DNA of 7,539 nt from an uncultured beta proteobacterium (GCA_903938955.1 CAJAFJ010000549.1:1-7539), one strand, 5' to 3'. Positions 1 through 7,539 are shown, counted from the first letter of the stretch. Notes: generated from the sequence alone by a model not told the origin. A program made the numbers and translations.

Positions 1-491
1 CAATATCCATCACCAAACTGGCCGCCGTCACTTCGCGTGCCGACCGCTTCATCGGCATGCACTTTTTCAACCCGGTGCCCATGATGGCATTGGTCGAAAT
101 CATCCGTGGCCTGCAAACCAGCGATGCCACCCACGATGCGGTGCATGCCATGGCCAAAGTGCTGGGCAAGACACCGATCACGGTTAAAAATGCGCCCGGG
201 TTTGTCGTCAACCGCATCTTGGTGCCCATGATCAATGAAGCCCTTTTCGTGTTGGCCGAAGGCCTGGCTACGGCGGAAGACATTGATGCCGGCATGAAAC
301 TGGGCTGCAACCAGCCGATTGGCCCGCTGGCACTGGCCGACATGGTTGGCCTGGATGTGTGTCTGGCGGTGATGGAGGTCTACCTGAGCGAGTATGGCGA
401 CAGCAAATACCGCCCCTGTCCTCTGCTCAAGGAAATGGTGGCCGCTGGTCACTTGGGACGCAAAACAGGGCAGGGCGTTTACAAATATTGA
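1..491 (+). CDS. 3-hydroxybutyryl-CoA dehydrogenase, C-terminal part (5' end outside window)
   Basis: This is the C-terminal 162 residues (first full codon at 3, TGA at 489-491) of an NAD(P)-dependent 3-hydroxyacyl-CoA dehydrogenase. It interconverts acetoacetyl-CoA and 3-hydroxybutyryl-CoA (or a related 3-hydroxyacyl-CoA) in the cytoplasm, in fatty-acid, butyrate/PHB or phenylacetate metabolism. The frame is open to the left edge, so ATG 57 is internal. Visible motifs are HFFNPVP, with the catalytic His at codon 60-62; LVE, with the partner Glu 12 residues later; and PGFVVNR, with the conserved Asn 50 residues after the His. These spacings equal those of His158, Glu170 and Asn208 in human HADH. 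The end, GRKTGQGVYKY, is the normal C-terminus of the ~282-residue family. The NAD-binding Rossmann half and the catalytic Ser lie outside the window. No defect is visible. The family is sure; substrate and a name such as hbd or paaH cannot be settled from this fragment. Confidence 0.95.
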   Translation, partial: ISITKLAAVTSRADRFIGMHFFNPVPMMALVEIIRGLQTSDATHDAVHAMAKVLGKTPITVKNAPGFVVNRILVPMINEALFVLAEGLATAEDIDAGMKLGCNQPIGPLALADMVGLDVCLAVMEVYLSEYGDSKYRPCPLLKEMVAAGHLGRKTGQGVYKY

Positions 492-525
492 ATGCATCCA
501 GTTATCTCTGAAATGAGGCATTTAA
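492..525. other. Short convergent intergenic gap
   Basis: Only 34 bp separate the TGA of the plus-strand dehydrogenase from the TAA of the minus-strand receiver gene. The gap is AT-rich and contains a weak 5-bp inverted repeat (AAATG/CATTT at 511-515 and 519-523, loop AGG) and the palindrome TTAATTAA at 522-529, which runs into the receiver stop codon. Neither side has a GC-rich stem followed by a T-run, so no convincing intrinsic terminator can be called. It holds no HTH remnant that could extend the truncated-looking receiver gene. Confidence 0.6.
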
Positions 526-942
526 TTAACGTTCAGCAAACCCCATGTCGCCCAGCGACCTGCTGAAATAAGTTTGACACTGACACACGGCTCGAATGGC
601 GTCAAGCATTTCGCTGCCCGCATCCTCCTTGACCACATAGCCACGCGCACCGGCCGCGATGATGTCGGCCACTTGCGCGTGATCGGTGTGAACCGACAGG
701 CCAATGACCTTGACGTTGGGGTGGACCGCAAGCAGTTGTAGGGTCGCTTCAATGCCATTCATGCCGGGCATATTGATGTCCATGCACACCACATCTGGAC
801 TCGTCTTATTAACCGCGATCAATACGTCACGCCCGTTACCGACTTCGCCCACCACGTCGATATCCGGGGCCATTTCCAGAATCATTCGCAAAATTTCACG
901 AATCATGGCTGAGTCATCGGCCAGTAAAACACGTAATTTCAT
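526..942 (-). CDS. Stand-alone NarL/FixJ-type receiver (response regulator without output domain)
   Basis: A 138-residue single-domain response regulator, cytoplasmic. The receiver fold covers about residues 2-122: acidic pair Asp9-Asp10, phospho-acceptor Asp55 in CMDINMPGMNG, Ser83 at the Thr/Ser switch position, and Lys105 in GYVVKEDA. GARGYVVKEDA and the AIRAV..CQTYFS end are typical of NarL-family receivers, which normally continue through a linker into a LuxR-type HTH. Here the protein stops about 16 residues after that point, and no LTPRE-like HTH follows. I chose ATG 940-942 because it makes an ATGA overlap with the stop of the upstream kinase gene and begins right at the first receiver strand. 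The longer frame from 1101 would add 53 unrelated residues inside the kinase gene. There is no good Shine-Dalgarno before it, so translation probably depends on coupling. The likely phosphodonor is the adjacent hybrid kinase (inference). The output could be protein-protein contact or phosphate-sink activity. Confidence 0.9.
   Translation of the reverse strand: MKLRVLLADDSAMIREILRMILEMAPDIDVVGEVGNGRDVLIAVNKTSPDVVCMDINMPGMNGIEATLQLLAVHPNVKVIGLSVHTDHAQVADIIAAGARGYVVKEDAGSEMLDAIRAVCQCQTYFSRSLGDMGFAER
939..942 (-). other. ATGA stop/start overlap (kinase 2 / receiver)
   Basis: On the minus strand the TGA of the second hybrid kinase (941-939) overlaps the ATG of the receiver (942-940). The 18 bases upstream contain no clear Shine-Dalgarno, which favours translational coupling with re-initiation by terminating ribosomes. 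Confidence 0.85.
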
Positions 943-3434
943 GACGGATTCACATGGGTTGCTTGCCGGATGGCGCTGCATAAGGCGTCCATATTCAAGG
1001 GCTTGTAATGCACCGCAATGCCGCGCTCGGCCATACTGCGCACCAATGACGGGGCCGTATCGCCGGTGATGAGCAAGACTGGTAATGCCTCGGTAAAGCA
1101 ATTTCTGAGCGCGGTGATCACATCAAACCCAGTCGCGCCATTGGCCAGCCTGTAATCTGAAATGACAACATCCGGCTGGCGACCGGCCAGTTGTTCAAGG
1201 AGTAAGGGGCCGGTGGTTGCGGCCACGACGTCATGGCCTTCATTTTCAAGTGCCATCGTCAGGGCATTCAGCACCAGAATGTTGTCATCGACCACACCAA
1301 TTCTCAAGGCGCGGGGTGCGGGCTCGGTGGGGGGGCTCTCGTGCGACGGAATCGGTGCGCCCACCGGGACTTCAATGGCAAACAAGGAGCCGCGCCCCGG
1401 TCTGGATTGAACCCGGATTTTCAAGCCCAACAAGGCGGCGGCCTTGGCCGCGATGGCCAAGCCCAGACCGCTGCCCCGGTTGCGTGATTCATCGCCCAAT
1501 TGCCGGAACTCTTCAAAGATGATGTCGGTCTTATCCGCCTCAATGCCGATGCCGGTGTCCCAGACTTCGATCCAGAACTTATCCTGGTGGCGTCGACAGC
1601 TCACCAACACGCCGCCCTGGTCGGTGTACCGGATCGCGTTGGCAATGAAATTCCCCAAGATCCGACGTAGCAGTTGTGGATCGGTGCGGCCGACCGCCTG
1701 GGTTTGGCGCGTTCGCAGGCACAGGCCCTTCGATTCGGCCTCGGTCGCGTAAACCGATACCAGATTGGCGAGCAGCGCATCCAGGGCGATGTCGGATACC
1801 TTGGGTTTGACGACCCCCGCTTCAAGCTTGCTGACATCGAGCAAGTCCGTGAGCAACTCACTCAGGCTGTCAATACAACTCTGGATCTTGGACACCACGC
1901 CCGCGCTGTCTGCGGTCATGCGGGGTTTAAGCAGGCCAACCAACAAGGAGAGGGCGGTGAGGGGTTGGCGCAGGTCATGGCTGGCGGCGGCTAAAAAACG
2001 TGATTTGGCGCGATTCGCCTGTTCAGCATCCGCTTTGGCCGCCATCAACTCGGCTTCGATGAGTTTGCGCGGCGTGATGTTGCGGGCAAAACCGACCGTA
2101 CCGATGGCTCGTCCGTCGACCTTGATCGGGGACTTGTAGGTTTCAAACCATTCGTGTTGACCGCCGGTGTCGATCAACTCATCCACCTGCTTGCTGATGC
2201 CACTGCGCAGCACCTCCAAATCATCGGCGCGGTAGGCTTGGGCGAATTCTGGCGTAGCAATATCATCATCGTTCATGCCCACCATCGACTGGGCATCCAT
2301 CCCATACTGGCTGGCAAAGGTCTGGTTCACGGCAAGAAAGCGGCTGGCTTCGTCTTTGAGCCAGACCATAAAGGGGAAGTTGTCGATCAACGCGCGCTGG
2401 TATTGCTCACGTTGGCGCAAGTCCATTTCCAGCTTGTGTCGCTGTGTGATGTCCGTCCCGATGCCCACCAGCGCGACCGGGCGACCGGACTTGTCCTTGA
2501 CCAAAGTGGTACGCAAATCGCGTAGCGCGTACGAGCCATCGGCCATCAGATTTTGGACATGCCCCTGCCATGATCCCTGGGTCAGGGTGGCTTGCACAAT
2601 CTCTTCCTGGCTCGCATCGGCCAGGGTGCCATTGCCATAAGCTGAGACATGGCCGCCGATCATGGCGTCACGGGCAAGGTTGAGTGCCCGGGCCTCGGCT
2701 TGATTCACGTAAGTGATAACACCTTCCAGGTCGGTAATGGTGACGTGATCCTGAATTTGATCCAGGACCAGTGACTGAATGTGGAGTTGTTCTTCTTGTT
2801 GTTTGCGCACTGAAATGTTGTTCAGCACGACTCTGAGTTCCGTATGGCCGTTTTTGTCCTGCACCAAAGTCATCACGAGATCAACCCAAAATGGTATTGC
2901 GTCCTGGTTGATCATTCGCAGTTCACACGACTGCATTTGCCCGGGTTGGGTGAGTTTTTTTCGATTCAGGTAGTACGTGTCCTGGTCTTCCCGGCAGATG
3001 AAGTTTGAGAATGGACGTTGGGCAAACGCGCTACGGGGCATGCCAAAAAGGGTCGCCATGGTCAAGTTGACTTGCTTAATCATCCCGGTGTCGTTTAAGG
3101 TGCCGTAGCCCACGGGCGCCATATCGTACAAATCGACATAGCGGGATTTTGAGACGTCAAGCTCCGCCAGTGCCCGGCGTAACTCCTCGTTCTGCATTTC
3201 AAGCTCAATTTGATGCACGCGCAGTTCATGCAGCGCCAATTCAACGGTCGTCGCGCTACCCAGTGGCAGCGCTTGTGCCGAATAGGACTGCAAGGCCATT
3301 TCCGCACGCAGGCGTAAGTGTTGCCGTTCGGTGTTTTCGACCTGTGCTGCGCTGTCAGGCCGTGCAGGGTTGAGGGGGGTGATTGAGGATGTCATCTTCG
3401 CCGTATCGACTTTGCAACTTTGAATTCCACGCAT
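939..3434 (-). CDS. PAS-PAS-PAS hybrid histidine kinase with C-terminal receiver (HDLRQP type)
   Basis: A cytoplasmic sensor kinase of 831 residues from the preferred start; no hydrophobic membrane segment is visible. Order: charged helical lead with the HELRVHQIELEMQNEELR motif (~68-86); PAS1 (~98-212, starting at LYDMAPVGYGTLN); PAS2 (~218-332); PAS3 (~344-458, with FMVWLKDE and FLAVNQTFA); HisKA with phospho-acceptor His486 in SHDLRQPLTAL; HATPase_c with N-box Asn595/Asn599, G1 DTGIGI (Asp626) and G2 GSGLGL (654-659); receiver ~710-824 with Asp716/717, phospho-acceptor Asp760 in SDYRL, Thr790 and Lys811. All catalytic residues look intact. The start is uncertain. ATG 3434 lies 4 bp after the upstream stop and gives 831 residues, but its AGGTGG abuts the start codon. 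ATG 3467 (842 residues, overlapping the cyclase) and ATG 3395 (818 residues) are alternatives. Kinases of this subtype are often next to NarL-type regulators, which fits the receiver gene overlapping its end. The ligand is unknown. Confidence 0.93.
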   Translation of the reverse strand: MRGIQSCKVDTAKMTSSITPLNPARPDSAAQVENTERQHLRLRAEMALQSYSAQALPLGSATTVELALHELRVHQIELEMQNEELRRALAELDVSKSRYVDLYDMAPVGYGTLNDTGMIKQVNLTMATLFGMPRSAFAQRPFSNFICREDQDTYYLNRKKLTQPGQMQSCELRMINQDAIPFWVDLVMTLVQDKNGHTELRVVLNNISVRKQQEEQLHIQSLVLDQIQDHVTITDLEGVITYVNQAEARALNLARDAMIGGHVSAYGNGTLADASQEEIVQATLTQGSWQGHVQNLMADGSYALRDLRTTLVKDKSGRPVALVGIGTDITQRHKLEMDLRQREQYQRALIDNFPFMVWLKDEASRFLAVNQTFASQYGMDAQSMVGMNDDDIATPEFAQAYRADDLEVLRSGISKQVDELIDTGGQHEWFETYKSPIKVDGRAIGTVGFARNITPRKLIEAELMAAKADAEQANRAKSRFLAAASHDLRQPLTALSLLVGLLKPRMTADSAGVVSKIQSCIDSLSELLTDLLDVSKLEAGVVKPKVSDIALDALLANLVSVYATEAESKGLCLRTRQTQAVGRTDPQLLRRILGNFIANAIRYTDQGGVLVSCRRHQDKFWIEVWDTGIGIEADKTDIIFEEFRQLGDESRNRGSGLGLAIAAKAAALLGLKIRVQSRPGRGSLFAIEVPVGAPIPSHESPPTEPAPRALRIGVVDDNILVLNALTMALENEGHDVVAATTGPLLLEQLAGRQPDVVISDYRLANGATGFDVITALRNCFTEALPVLLITGDTAPSLVRSMAERGIAVHYKPLNMDALCSAIRQATHVNPS

Positions 3435-3438
3435 CCAC

Positions 3439-4818
3439 CTAAGCCATTTCACAATCTGGCGGTTCATAAAACCGAACCAGGTTTCGTCCGTTCTCTTTGG
3501 CTTGGTACATGGCCGCATCCGCCCATCGGAGAATATCCACCTGGCTCACATCGTTGTTGACAAAAACAACCGCGCCGATACTGGCCGAGCATCGGTGTTC
3601 AATGACGGTCGTTGTGTTTTTCTGCGTGATACTCAATCGGTAGGGTTCTGACAAGCAGGTTCTGATTTTTTCAGCAACCGCGCGCGCCTGGGCCGTGGAC
3701 ACCACTTTGTCTTTATCGAGTTCGCCGAGAATGACCACGAATTCATCGCCGCCATAGCGCGCGACGGTGTCCACCTCACGAACACAGCCGGTCAATCGTT
3801 TGGCGGCTTCTATCAGCAGTAAATCGCCTACCAGGTGACCATGTTTGTCGTTCAGTGGTTTGAAGTTATCCAGGTCCAGGATCAGCGCGGCGGCGTAACA
3901 CGCATTGCGTTTGCTGGCCGCCATCGTTTGGCTCAGCCGATCTTCGAGCAGTCGACGGTTCGCCAATTGCGTCAGGGGGTCATAGAACGCCAGGAGCTGA
4001 ACTTGCCGCTCAAGTTGTTTGCGCTCTGTGATTTCATTTTTGACGGCCACATAGTGGGTCACCACCCCAGCCGGCGTTTTGATGGGGGCGATTTGGGTGT
4101 CTTCACAATAAATCTCGCCATTTTTTCGCCGATTAATCAGTTCCCCTTTCCACATCTGGCCCTGGGTGAGTTGCTGCCACATCGTCACATAGGTTTCATG
4201 GGGTACTTGCCCCGACTTCAGCAGGCTCGTTTTCTTCCCCAAGGCTTCATTGGCACTGTAGCCAGAGACCCCGGTGAATCGAGGATTCACATACTCGATG
4301 CGGCCCTCCAAGTCCGTGATGACAACCGAGGCCGGACTTTGCTCGACCGCCACAGATAGTTTGCGCAGCAAGTCTTCAGATTGTTTGCGCCGCGTGACTT
4401 CCCCTTCAAGCTCGGCACACTTGGATTCAACTTGCCGTCGCAACTGTTCTCGCTCCAGCAGGTTGCGGATGCGTTGACGCGCGATGGCGACGTTGATGGG
4501 CTTGGTAATGTAATCAGCGGCGCCGAGGGCGAGCCCGGCCATTTCTGAGTCAATATCGTGCAAGGCCGTCACAAACACCACCGGAATATCTTTCAGTGTG
4601 GGCTCCGCCTTGAAGCGGCGACACGCCTCAAAGCCATCCATCACGGGCATCATGACATCCAGCAGAATCAGGTCCGGGGGGGATTGTGCCGCCAGAGCCA
4701 GGCCCCGTTCGCCCGAGCTAGCGACTTGCAGCGCGAACTCGTTTGACAACGCTTGCCCCAGCGTCCACAGATTGGCGGGAACATCGTCAATCGCCAAAAT
4801 TCGCGGTTTAGCAGTCAT
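3439..4818 (-). CDS. Response regulator: receiver-PAS-GGDEF diguanylate cyclase
   Basis: A 459-residue cytoplasmic protein predicted to make cyclic di-GMP from two GTP under control of phosphorylation and a PAS sensor. Receiver (~5-122): Asp11-Asp12, phospho-acceptor Asp54 in [11 protein letters not shown], Thr84, Lys106 in ITKPI. A linker helix with many charged residues (~118-152) follows. PAS (~155-268) ends in NEITERK. GGDEF (~275-450) starts at [12 protein letters not shown]; metal-binding Asp315 lies in LDLDNFK, the active-site signature is YGGDEF (356-360), and the inhibitory RxxD site (Arg347-Asp350) sits the canonical five residues upstream. It therefore looks catalytically active and product-inhibited. 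ATG 4818 was chosen over the in-frame ATG at 4848 because it has a GAAGGG ribosome site six bases away, overlaps the previous stop as ATGA, and starts just before the first receiver strand. The probable phosphodonor is the hybrid kinase encoded immediately upstream (inference). There is no EAL domain. Confidence 0.96.
   Translation of the reverse strand: MTAKPRILAIDDVPANLWTLGQALSNEFALQVASSGERGLALAAQSPPDLILLDVMMPVMDGFEACRRFKAEPTLKDIPVVFVTALHDIDSEMAGLALGAADYITKPINVAIARQRIRNLLEREQLRRQVESKCAELEGEVTRRKQSEDLLRKLSVAVEQSPASVVITDLEGRIEYVNPRFTGVSGYSANEALGKKTSLLKSGQVPHETYVTMWQQLTQGQMWKGELINRRKNGEIYCEDTQIAPIKTPAGVVTHYVAVKNEITERKQLERQVQLLAFYDPLTQLANRRLLEDRLSQTMAASKRNACYAAALILDLDNFKPLNDKHGHLVGDLLLIEAAKRLTGCVREVDTVARYGGDEFVVILGELDKDKVVSTAQARAVAEKIRTCLSEPYRLSITQKNTTTVIEHRCSASIGAVVFVNNDVSQVDILRWADAAMYQAKENGRNLVRFYEPPDCEMA
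4815..4818 (-). other. ATGA stop/start overlap (kinase 1 / diguanylate cyclase)
   Basis: The TGA of the first hybrid kinase (4817-4815) and the ATG of the cyclase (4818-4816) share bases. Together with the nearby ribosome site this supports one transcript with coupled translation. Confidence 0.85.
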
Positions 4819-7539
4819 GACAAACCCTTCTCTGTCTGACGGGCGCACAGCAGACGCAAACGTTGGAGTGCCACATCAAAACGGAACATTCTGGCTTCCA
4901 ACGCGATCTCTTGCACCTCCTGCGCCAGCTCGGTTCCCAACACCAAGGCCTGCACGTCGTTCAAGCGGTTGATCGCTTCAAACATATTATTTGTCAACAA
5001 GGGGTCGATTTCTTTGATCAACGTCATTAGTGCAAGGATGTCTAACGGTTGACAGTCCAACGCTGCCAGCGGCTTCACCGTTGGCCCCTGTGTCGATGAC
5101 AGCCATTTGGACAGTGTCGATTTCAGCTTGTCGACGGCAATCGGCTTGCTCAGAAAGTCATCCATCCCCACGGCCAGGCAATGTTGTCGGTCTTCCTCAA
5201 ACGCATCGGCTGTCAAGGCGATGATGGGAAGGGGCTGTTGTTGATGCTCCCGTTCCCATTGGCGTATGTGTTCGGTGGCGGTGTAACCGTCCATCACCGG
5301 CATGTTCAGGTCCATCAGGATGAGGTCCGGCAGGTCCCCTTGGGTAATGCGGTCGACCGCCTGCTGCCCATTGTTGACCAAGGTCATGCCCACCCCCAGT
5401 TTGTTTAACAACGCCTCGATCACCATGCAATTCACCACATTGTCCTCCACCACCAGCACCCGACCGCGTAGCTGGGAGCTCGCCAGGTCAGACGGGTCCT
5501 CCGTCGGGGGCGACCGCTCAGAGCGACGACTGTCTTCACCCTCTGCGACCAGTTTGGCGCGCAGGCGGAACCAAAACCGGGAGCCTTCGCCGACGACACT
5601 TTCCACGCCCACATCACCGCCCATCGCCTTGGCCAGATTGGAAACGATGGATAAACCCAGCCCAGAACCGCCAAATTGACGCGTGGTTGAACTGTCCGTT
5701 TGGGAGAACGGTTTGAACAGCAATTCCAGCTTCTCTGGGGGGATGCCAATACCTGAATCGCTGACCGAAAACTCCAGCAGCGCAAATTCATCATCCCGTT
5801 CAAGCTCGGCGCCTTCCATGCGAACACGCCCCTGAAGGGTGAACTTTATCGCGTTGCCGACCAGGTTCGACAGCATTTGACGCACTCGGTGAGCGTCGCC
5901 CTGATAACGCTGGGTGACAGGACCCCGCCATTGGTAGTCGAATTGCAATGTTTTGGCTTGTGCCGCACCCGAGAATAAAGTTCGCGTTTCGTGGAGGAGC
6001 GACTCCGGCTCAAACATGGTGTTATCAAGCTGAAGCTTGCCGGCCTCAATCTTGGACAAGTCAAGAATATCGTTCAGCAGTGCTAATAAAGTCTGCCCGG
6101 AAGACAGGATGGTCCGCGCATAGTCTTGCCGCTCACTGTCGATCAAATCGGGCATCAACAGCAGCTGCGCCATGCCTAAAATGCCATTCATCGGGGTGCG
6201 AATTTCATGACTCATGGTGGCCAGAAATTGACTCTTGGCAATGTTGGCGGTCTCTGCCGCCTCCTTTGACGCATGCAGCTCGCAGGCGCGTTTTTCTTTC
6301 TCTTCGTTTTGAGAAATCAGATCTTGGTTGGCAATGACCAACAGTTGCTGCACCTGCCGCTGTTGTGTAATGTCTTCAAAAATCCAGATACTGCCCGTCT
6401 CCGGCGCCTGCTGGTCGAGCAACTTGCCTGACAGACGCATCCAGACCAGGGTGCCATCTTTGCGACGCATCTCCCAGTCGCTTGAAAAGTTGCCTTGAAG
6501 TGACAGCGCGGGATAGGCCGTGCGCCCAAACGCCTCGTACGATTCTTGCGACGGGTAGATAAATTGGGTGTTGCGGTCAGCCATTTCAGCGCTGGAGTAG
6601 CCCAACATGTCGCTCATGCGGTGGTTGGACCAGACCTGATTTCGGTCGCGAACATACATGATGCCGACGCTGGAATTTTCGAGCACCGTGGCGAACAGCC
6701 GCGTTTCTTCGGCCAGCCGCTCTTGTGTTTTGATTCGGTCCGTGATGTCGGTGTGCGTAATGACCACCCCGGTGTTCACCTCGTCGCCCAAGGGCAGTAC
6801 GACCATCCGGAACCAGCGCTGAACGGTGGGTGAGTGGCAGGGGTATTCAAGACTGAAACTGGGCGCTTGCCCTGCCAGAACGGACCGAATGCCTTTGAGC
6901 GTCATCTTCACCTCAGACGACTCTGGCCCCACCACCGCCTCGCAAACACGCAGGTAATTCGCACCGATGTCGAGGCTCTGGTCCACACCCCCGTTAGGCC
7001 CCGGATTTTCCTGGGCAAAACGTTGCCACGGGTCATTGACCGTCAGAATGCGGCCTTCATGGTCGAGCACGGCGATCTCTGCATCGACAGAATTCAAGAT
7101 GATATTTTTGAAGGCTTCGCTTTTTTTGAGATCATCTTCCGTCCGTTTGCGCTCGGTGATGTCTTCATAGGTGCCCAACAAGCCCACTATTTCATGATGC
7201 GCATTCTTCAAGGGCACCTTGGAGGTGCGCAGCCAGATCGTCTCGCCACTGGGTGTCGTTTGCGGTTCATCATAAAAAAGTCGCGCTTTGCCTGAATCCA
7301 TCACCAGGCAGTCATCGGCACGGTAGCGCTCGGCTTGTTCCACCCACCCGAGCTGAAAATCGTCTTTGTCGATCACGTCGGCAGGTTGCGACTTGCCGGC
7401 GTCGCGGGCAAAAGCGGCATTGCAGCCGAGGTAACGCAGCTCACGATTTTTCCAAAAAATTCGCATCGGCACCGTATTGATCACGGCCAGCAGCAAATCC
7501 CGTGATTCGGTCAGCGCGTCGGCCGCCAGATTGCGCAGA
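4815..7539 (-). CDS. Multi-PAS hybrid histidine kinase, ArcB/BarA-like core, N-terminus outside window
   Basis: The frame is open to the right edge, so the gene starts beyond 7539; 907 residues are visible (numbered from the first full codon). Order: PAS1 (~15-130, PMRIFWKN and YLGCNAAFA); PAS2 (~139-270), carrying the NYLRVC and YPCHSP..RWF.M signatures of a recurrent PAS variant; PAS3 (~276-395); coiled linker (~399-437); HisKA with phospho-acceptor His444 in [14 protein letters not shown]; HATPase_c with N-box Asn558/Asn562, G1 SDSGIGI (Asp594), F-box LFKPF and G2 GGSGLGL (623-629); receiver ~694-815 with Asp699, phospho-acceptor Asp743 in [10 protein letters not shown], Thr776 and Lys798 in SKPI; then a ~90-residue helical tail ending in [11 protein letters not shown]. 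The tail sits where an HPt could be but contains no histidine. No membrane segment is visible in this part; one could exist upstream. The core looks fully active. Likely partners are its own receiver and the cyclase, whose start overlaps its stop (inference). Confidence 0.95.
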   Translation of the reverse strand, partial: LRNLAADALTESRDLLLAVINTVPMRIFWKNRELRYLGCNAAFARDAGKSQPADVIDKDDFQLGWVEQAERYRADDCLVMDSGKARLFYDEPQTTPSGETIWLRTSKVPLKNAHHEIVGLLGTYEDITERKRTEDDLKKSEAFKNIILNSVDAEIAVLDHEGRILTVNDPWQRFAQENPGPNGGVDQSLDIGANYLRVCEAVVGPESSEVKMTLKGIRSVLAGQAPSFSLEYPCHSPTVQRWFRMVVLPLGDEVNTGVVITHTDITDRIKTQERLAEETRLFATVLENSSVGIMYVRDRNQVWSNHRMSDMLGYSSAEMADRNTQFIYPSQESYEAFGRTAYPALSLQGNFSSDWEMRRKDGTLVWMRLSGKLLDQQAPETGSIWIFEDITQQRQVQQLLVIANQDLISQNEEKEKRACELHASKEAAETANIAKSQFLATMSHEIRTPMNGILGMAQLLLMPDLIDSERQDYARTILSSGQTLLALLNDILDLSKIEAGKLQLDNTMFEPESLLHETRTLFSGAAQAKTLQFDYQWRGPVTQRYQGDAHRVRQMLSNLVGNAIKFTLQGRVRMEGAELERDDEFALLEFSVSDSGIGIPPEKLELLFKPFSQTDSSTTRQFGGSGLGLSIVSNLAKAMGGDVGVESVVGEGSRFWFRLRAKLVAEGEDSRRSERSPPTEDPSDLASSQLRGRVLVVEDNVVNCMVIEALLNKLGVGMTLVNNGQQAVDRITQGDLPDLILMDLNMPVMDGYTATEHIRQWEREHQQQPLPIIALTADAFEEDRQHCLAVGMDDFLSKPIAVDKLKSTLSKWLSSTQGPTVKPLAALDCQPLDILALMTLIKEIDPLLTNNMFEAINRLNDVQALVLGTELAQEVQEIALEARMFRFDVALQRLRLLCARQTEKGLS
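4825..4830 (-). promoter_or_regulatory. Ribosome binding site of the diguanylate cyclase gene
   Basis: Read on the minus strand, GAAGGG lies six bases before ATG 4818, inside the last codons of the upstream kinase. It is the best Shine-Dalgarno-like match at any start in this operon, and it decides the choice of 4818 over the in-frame ATG at 4848. Confidence 0.65.

Noticed and set aside
547..559. GTCGC-CCA-GCGAC hairpin as a terminator for the dehydrogenase gene
   Set aside because: The stem is only 5 bp, lies within receiver codons, and is not followed by a T-run on either strand.
704..1069. Plus-strand open frame of 121 codons across the receiver gene and kinase 2 end
   Set aside because: It spans the antisense of two well-supported overlapping genes and has no domain.
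943..1101. 53-residue N-terminal extension of the receiver gene
   Set aside because: These codons are out of frame within the receiver domain of kinase 2, lack similarity to response regulators, and the internal ATG at 942 begins exactly at the receiver fold with an ATGA overlap.
2154..2525. Plus-strand open frame of 123 codons opposite the second hybrid kinase
   Set aside because: Shadow of the PAS2/PAS3 coding region; the composition is that of a reverse-complemented gene and nothing recognisable is encoded.
3835..4359. Plus-strand open frame of 174 codons opposite the diguanylate cyclase
   Set aside because: It lies wholly antisense to the conserved receiver-PAS-GGDEF gene, has no recognisable domain, and is the kind of shadow frame expected in GC-biased coding DNA.
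4818..5093. HPt domain in the C-terminal tail of kinase 1
   Set aside because: The tail is helical and in the expected place but contains no histidine, so it cannot accept a phosphoryl group as an HPt.
6834..7295. Plus-strand open frame of 153 codons opposite the first hybrid kinase
   Set aside because: Antisense to conserved PAS domains, no family resemblance, no separate promoter or ribosome site seen.
7494..7496. TTG as the start of the first hybrid kinase
   Set aside because: The frame continues open to the window edge and the upstream residues read as the helix leading into PAS1, so this is internal to a gene cut by the window.

Overview
The window looks like a Gram-negative proteobacterial chromosome, most likely a betaproteobacterium of the Comamonadaceae/Burkholderiales type. 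This is inferred from recalled similarity of the 3-hydroxybutyryl-CoA dehydrogenase fragment, the moderately GC-rich codon use and the style of the kinases; no database search was possible. Coding density is very high. No RNA gene, mobile element, CRISPR array or long repeat was seen.

Layout: positions 1-491 (+) hold the 3' end of a 3-hydroxybutyryl-CoA dehydrogenase gene whose start lies left of the window. A 34-bp gap follows. The rest (526-7539) is a tightly packed minus-strand signalling operon, in transcription order: (1) a large hybrid histidine kinase with at least three PAS domains, cut by the right edge; (2) a receiver-PAS-GGDEF diguanylate cyclase; (3) a second hybrid kinase with three PAS domains; (4) a small stand-alone NarL-type receiver with no DNA-binding domain. 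Genes 1/2 and 3/4 share ATGA stop/start overlaps, and genes 2/3 are separated by about 4 bp with the preferred start, so the four proteins are probably translationally coupled and made together.

How they may work together (inference): seven PAS domains in three proteins, with no membrane segment visible, suggest cytoplasmic sensing of redox state, a ligand or a metabolite. Kinase 1 has the ArcB/BarA-like H-box (SHEIRTP) and kinase 2 the SHDLRQP H-box; each carries its own C-terminal receiver. One plausible output is c-di-GMP made by the cyclase, whose GGDEF and inhibitory RxxD motifs are intact. The other is the terminal receiver, which can only act through protein contacts or as a phosphate sink. 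No histidine phosphotransfer (HPt) domain is present, so a His-Asp-His-Asp relay would need an HPt encoded elsewhere. The domains are all known families; what is unusual is the combination and coupling of these four genes and the receiver-only last gene.
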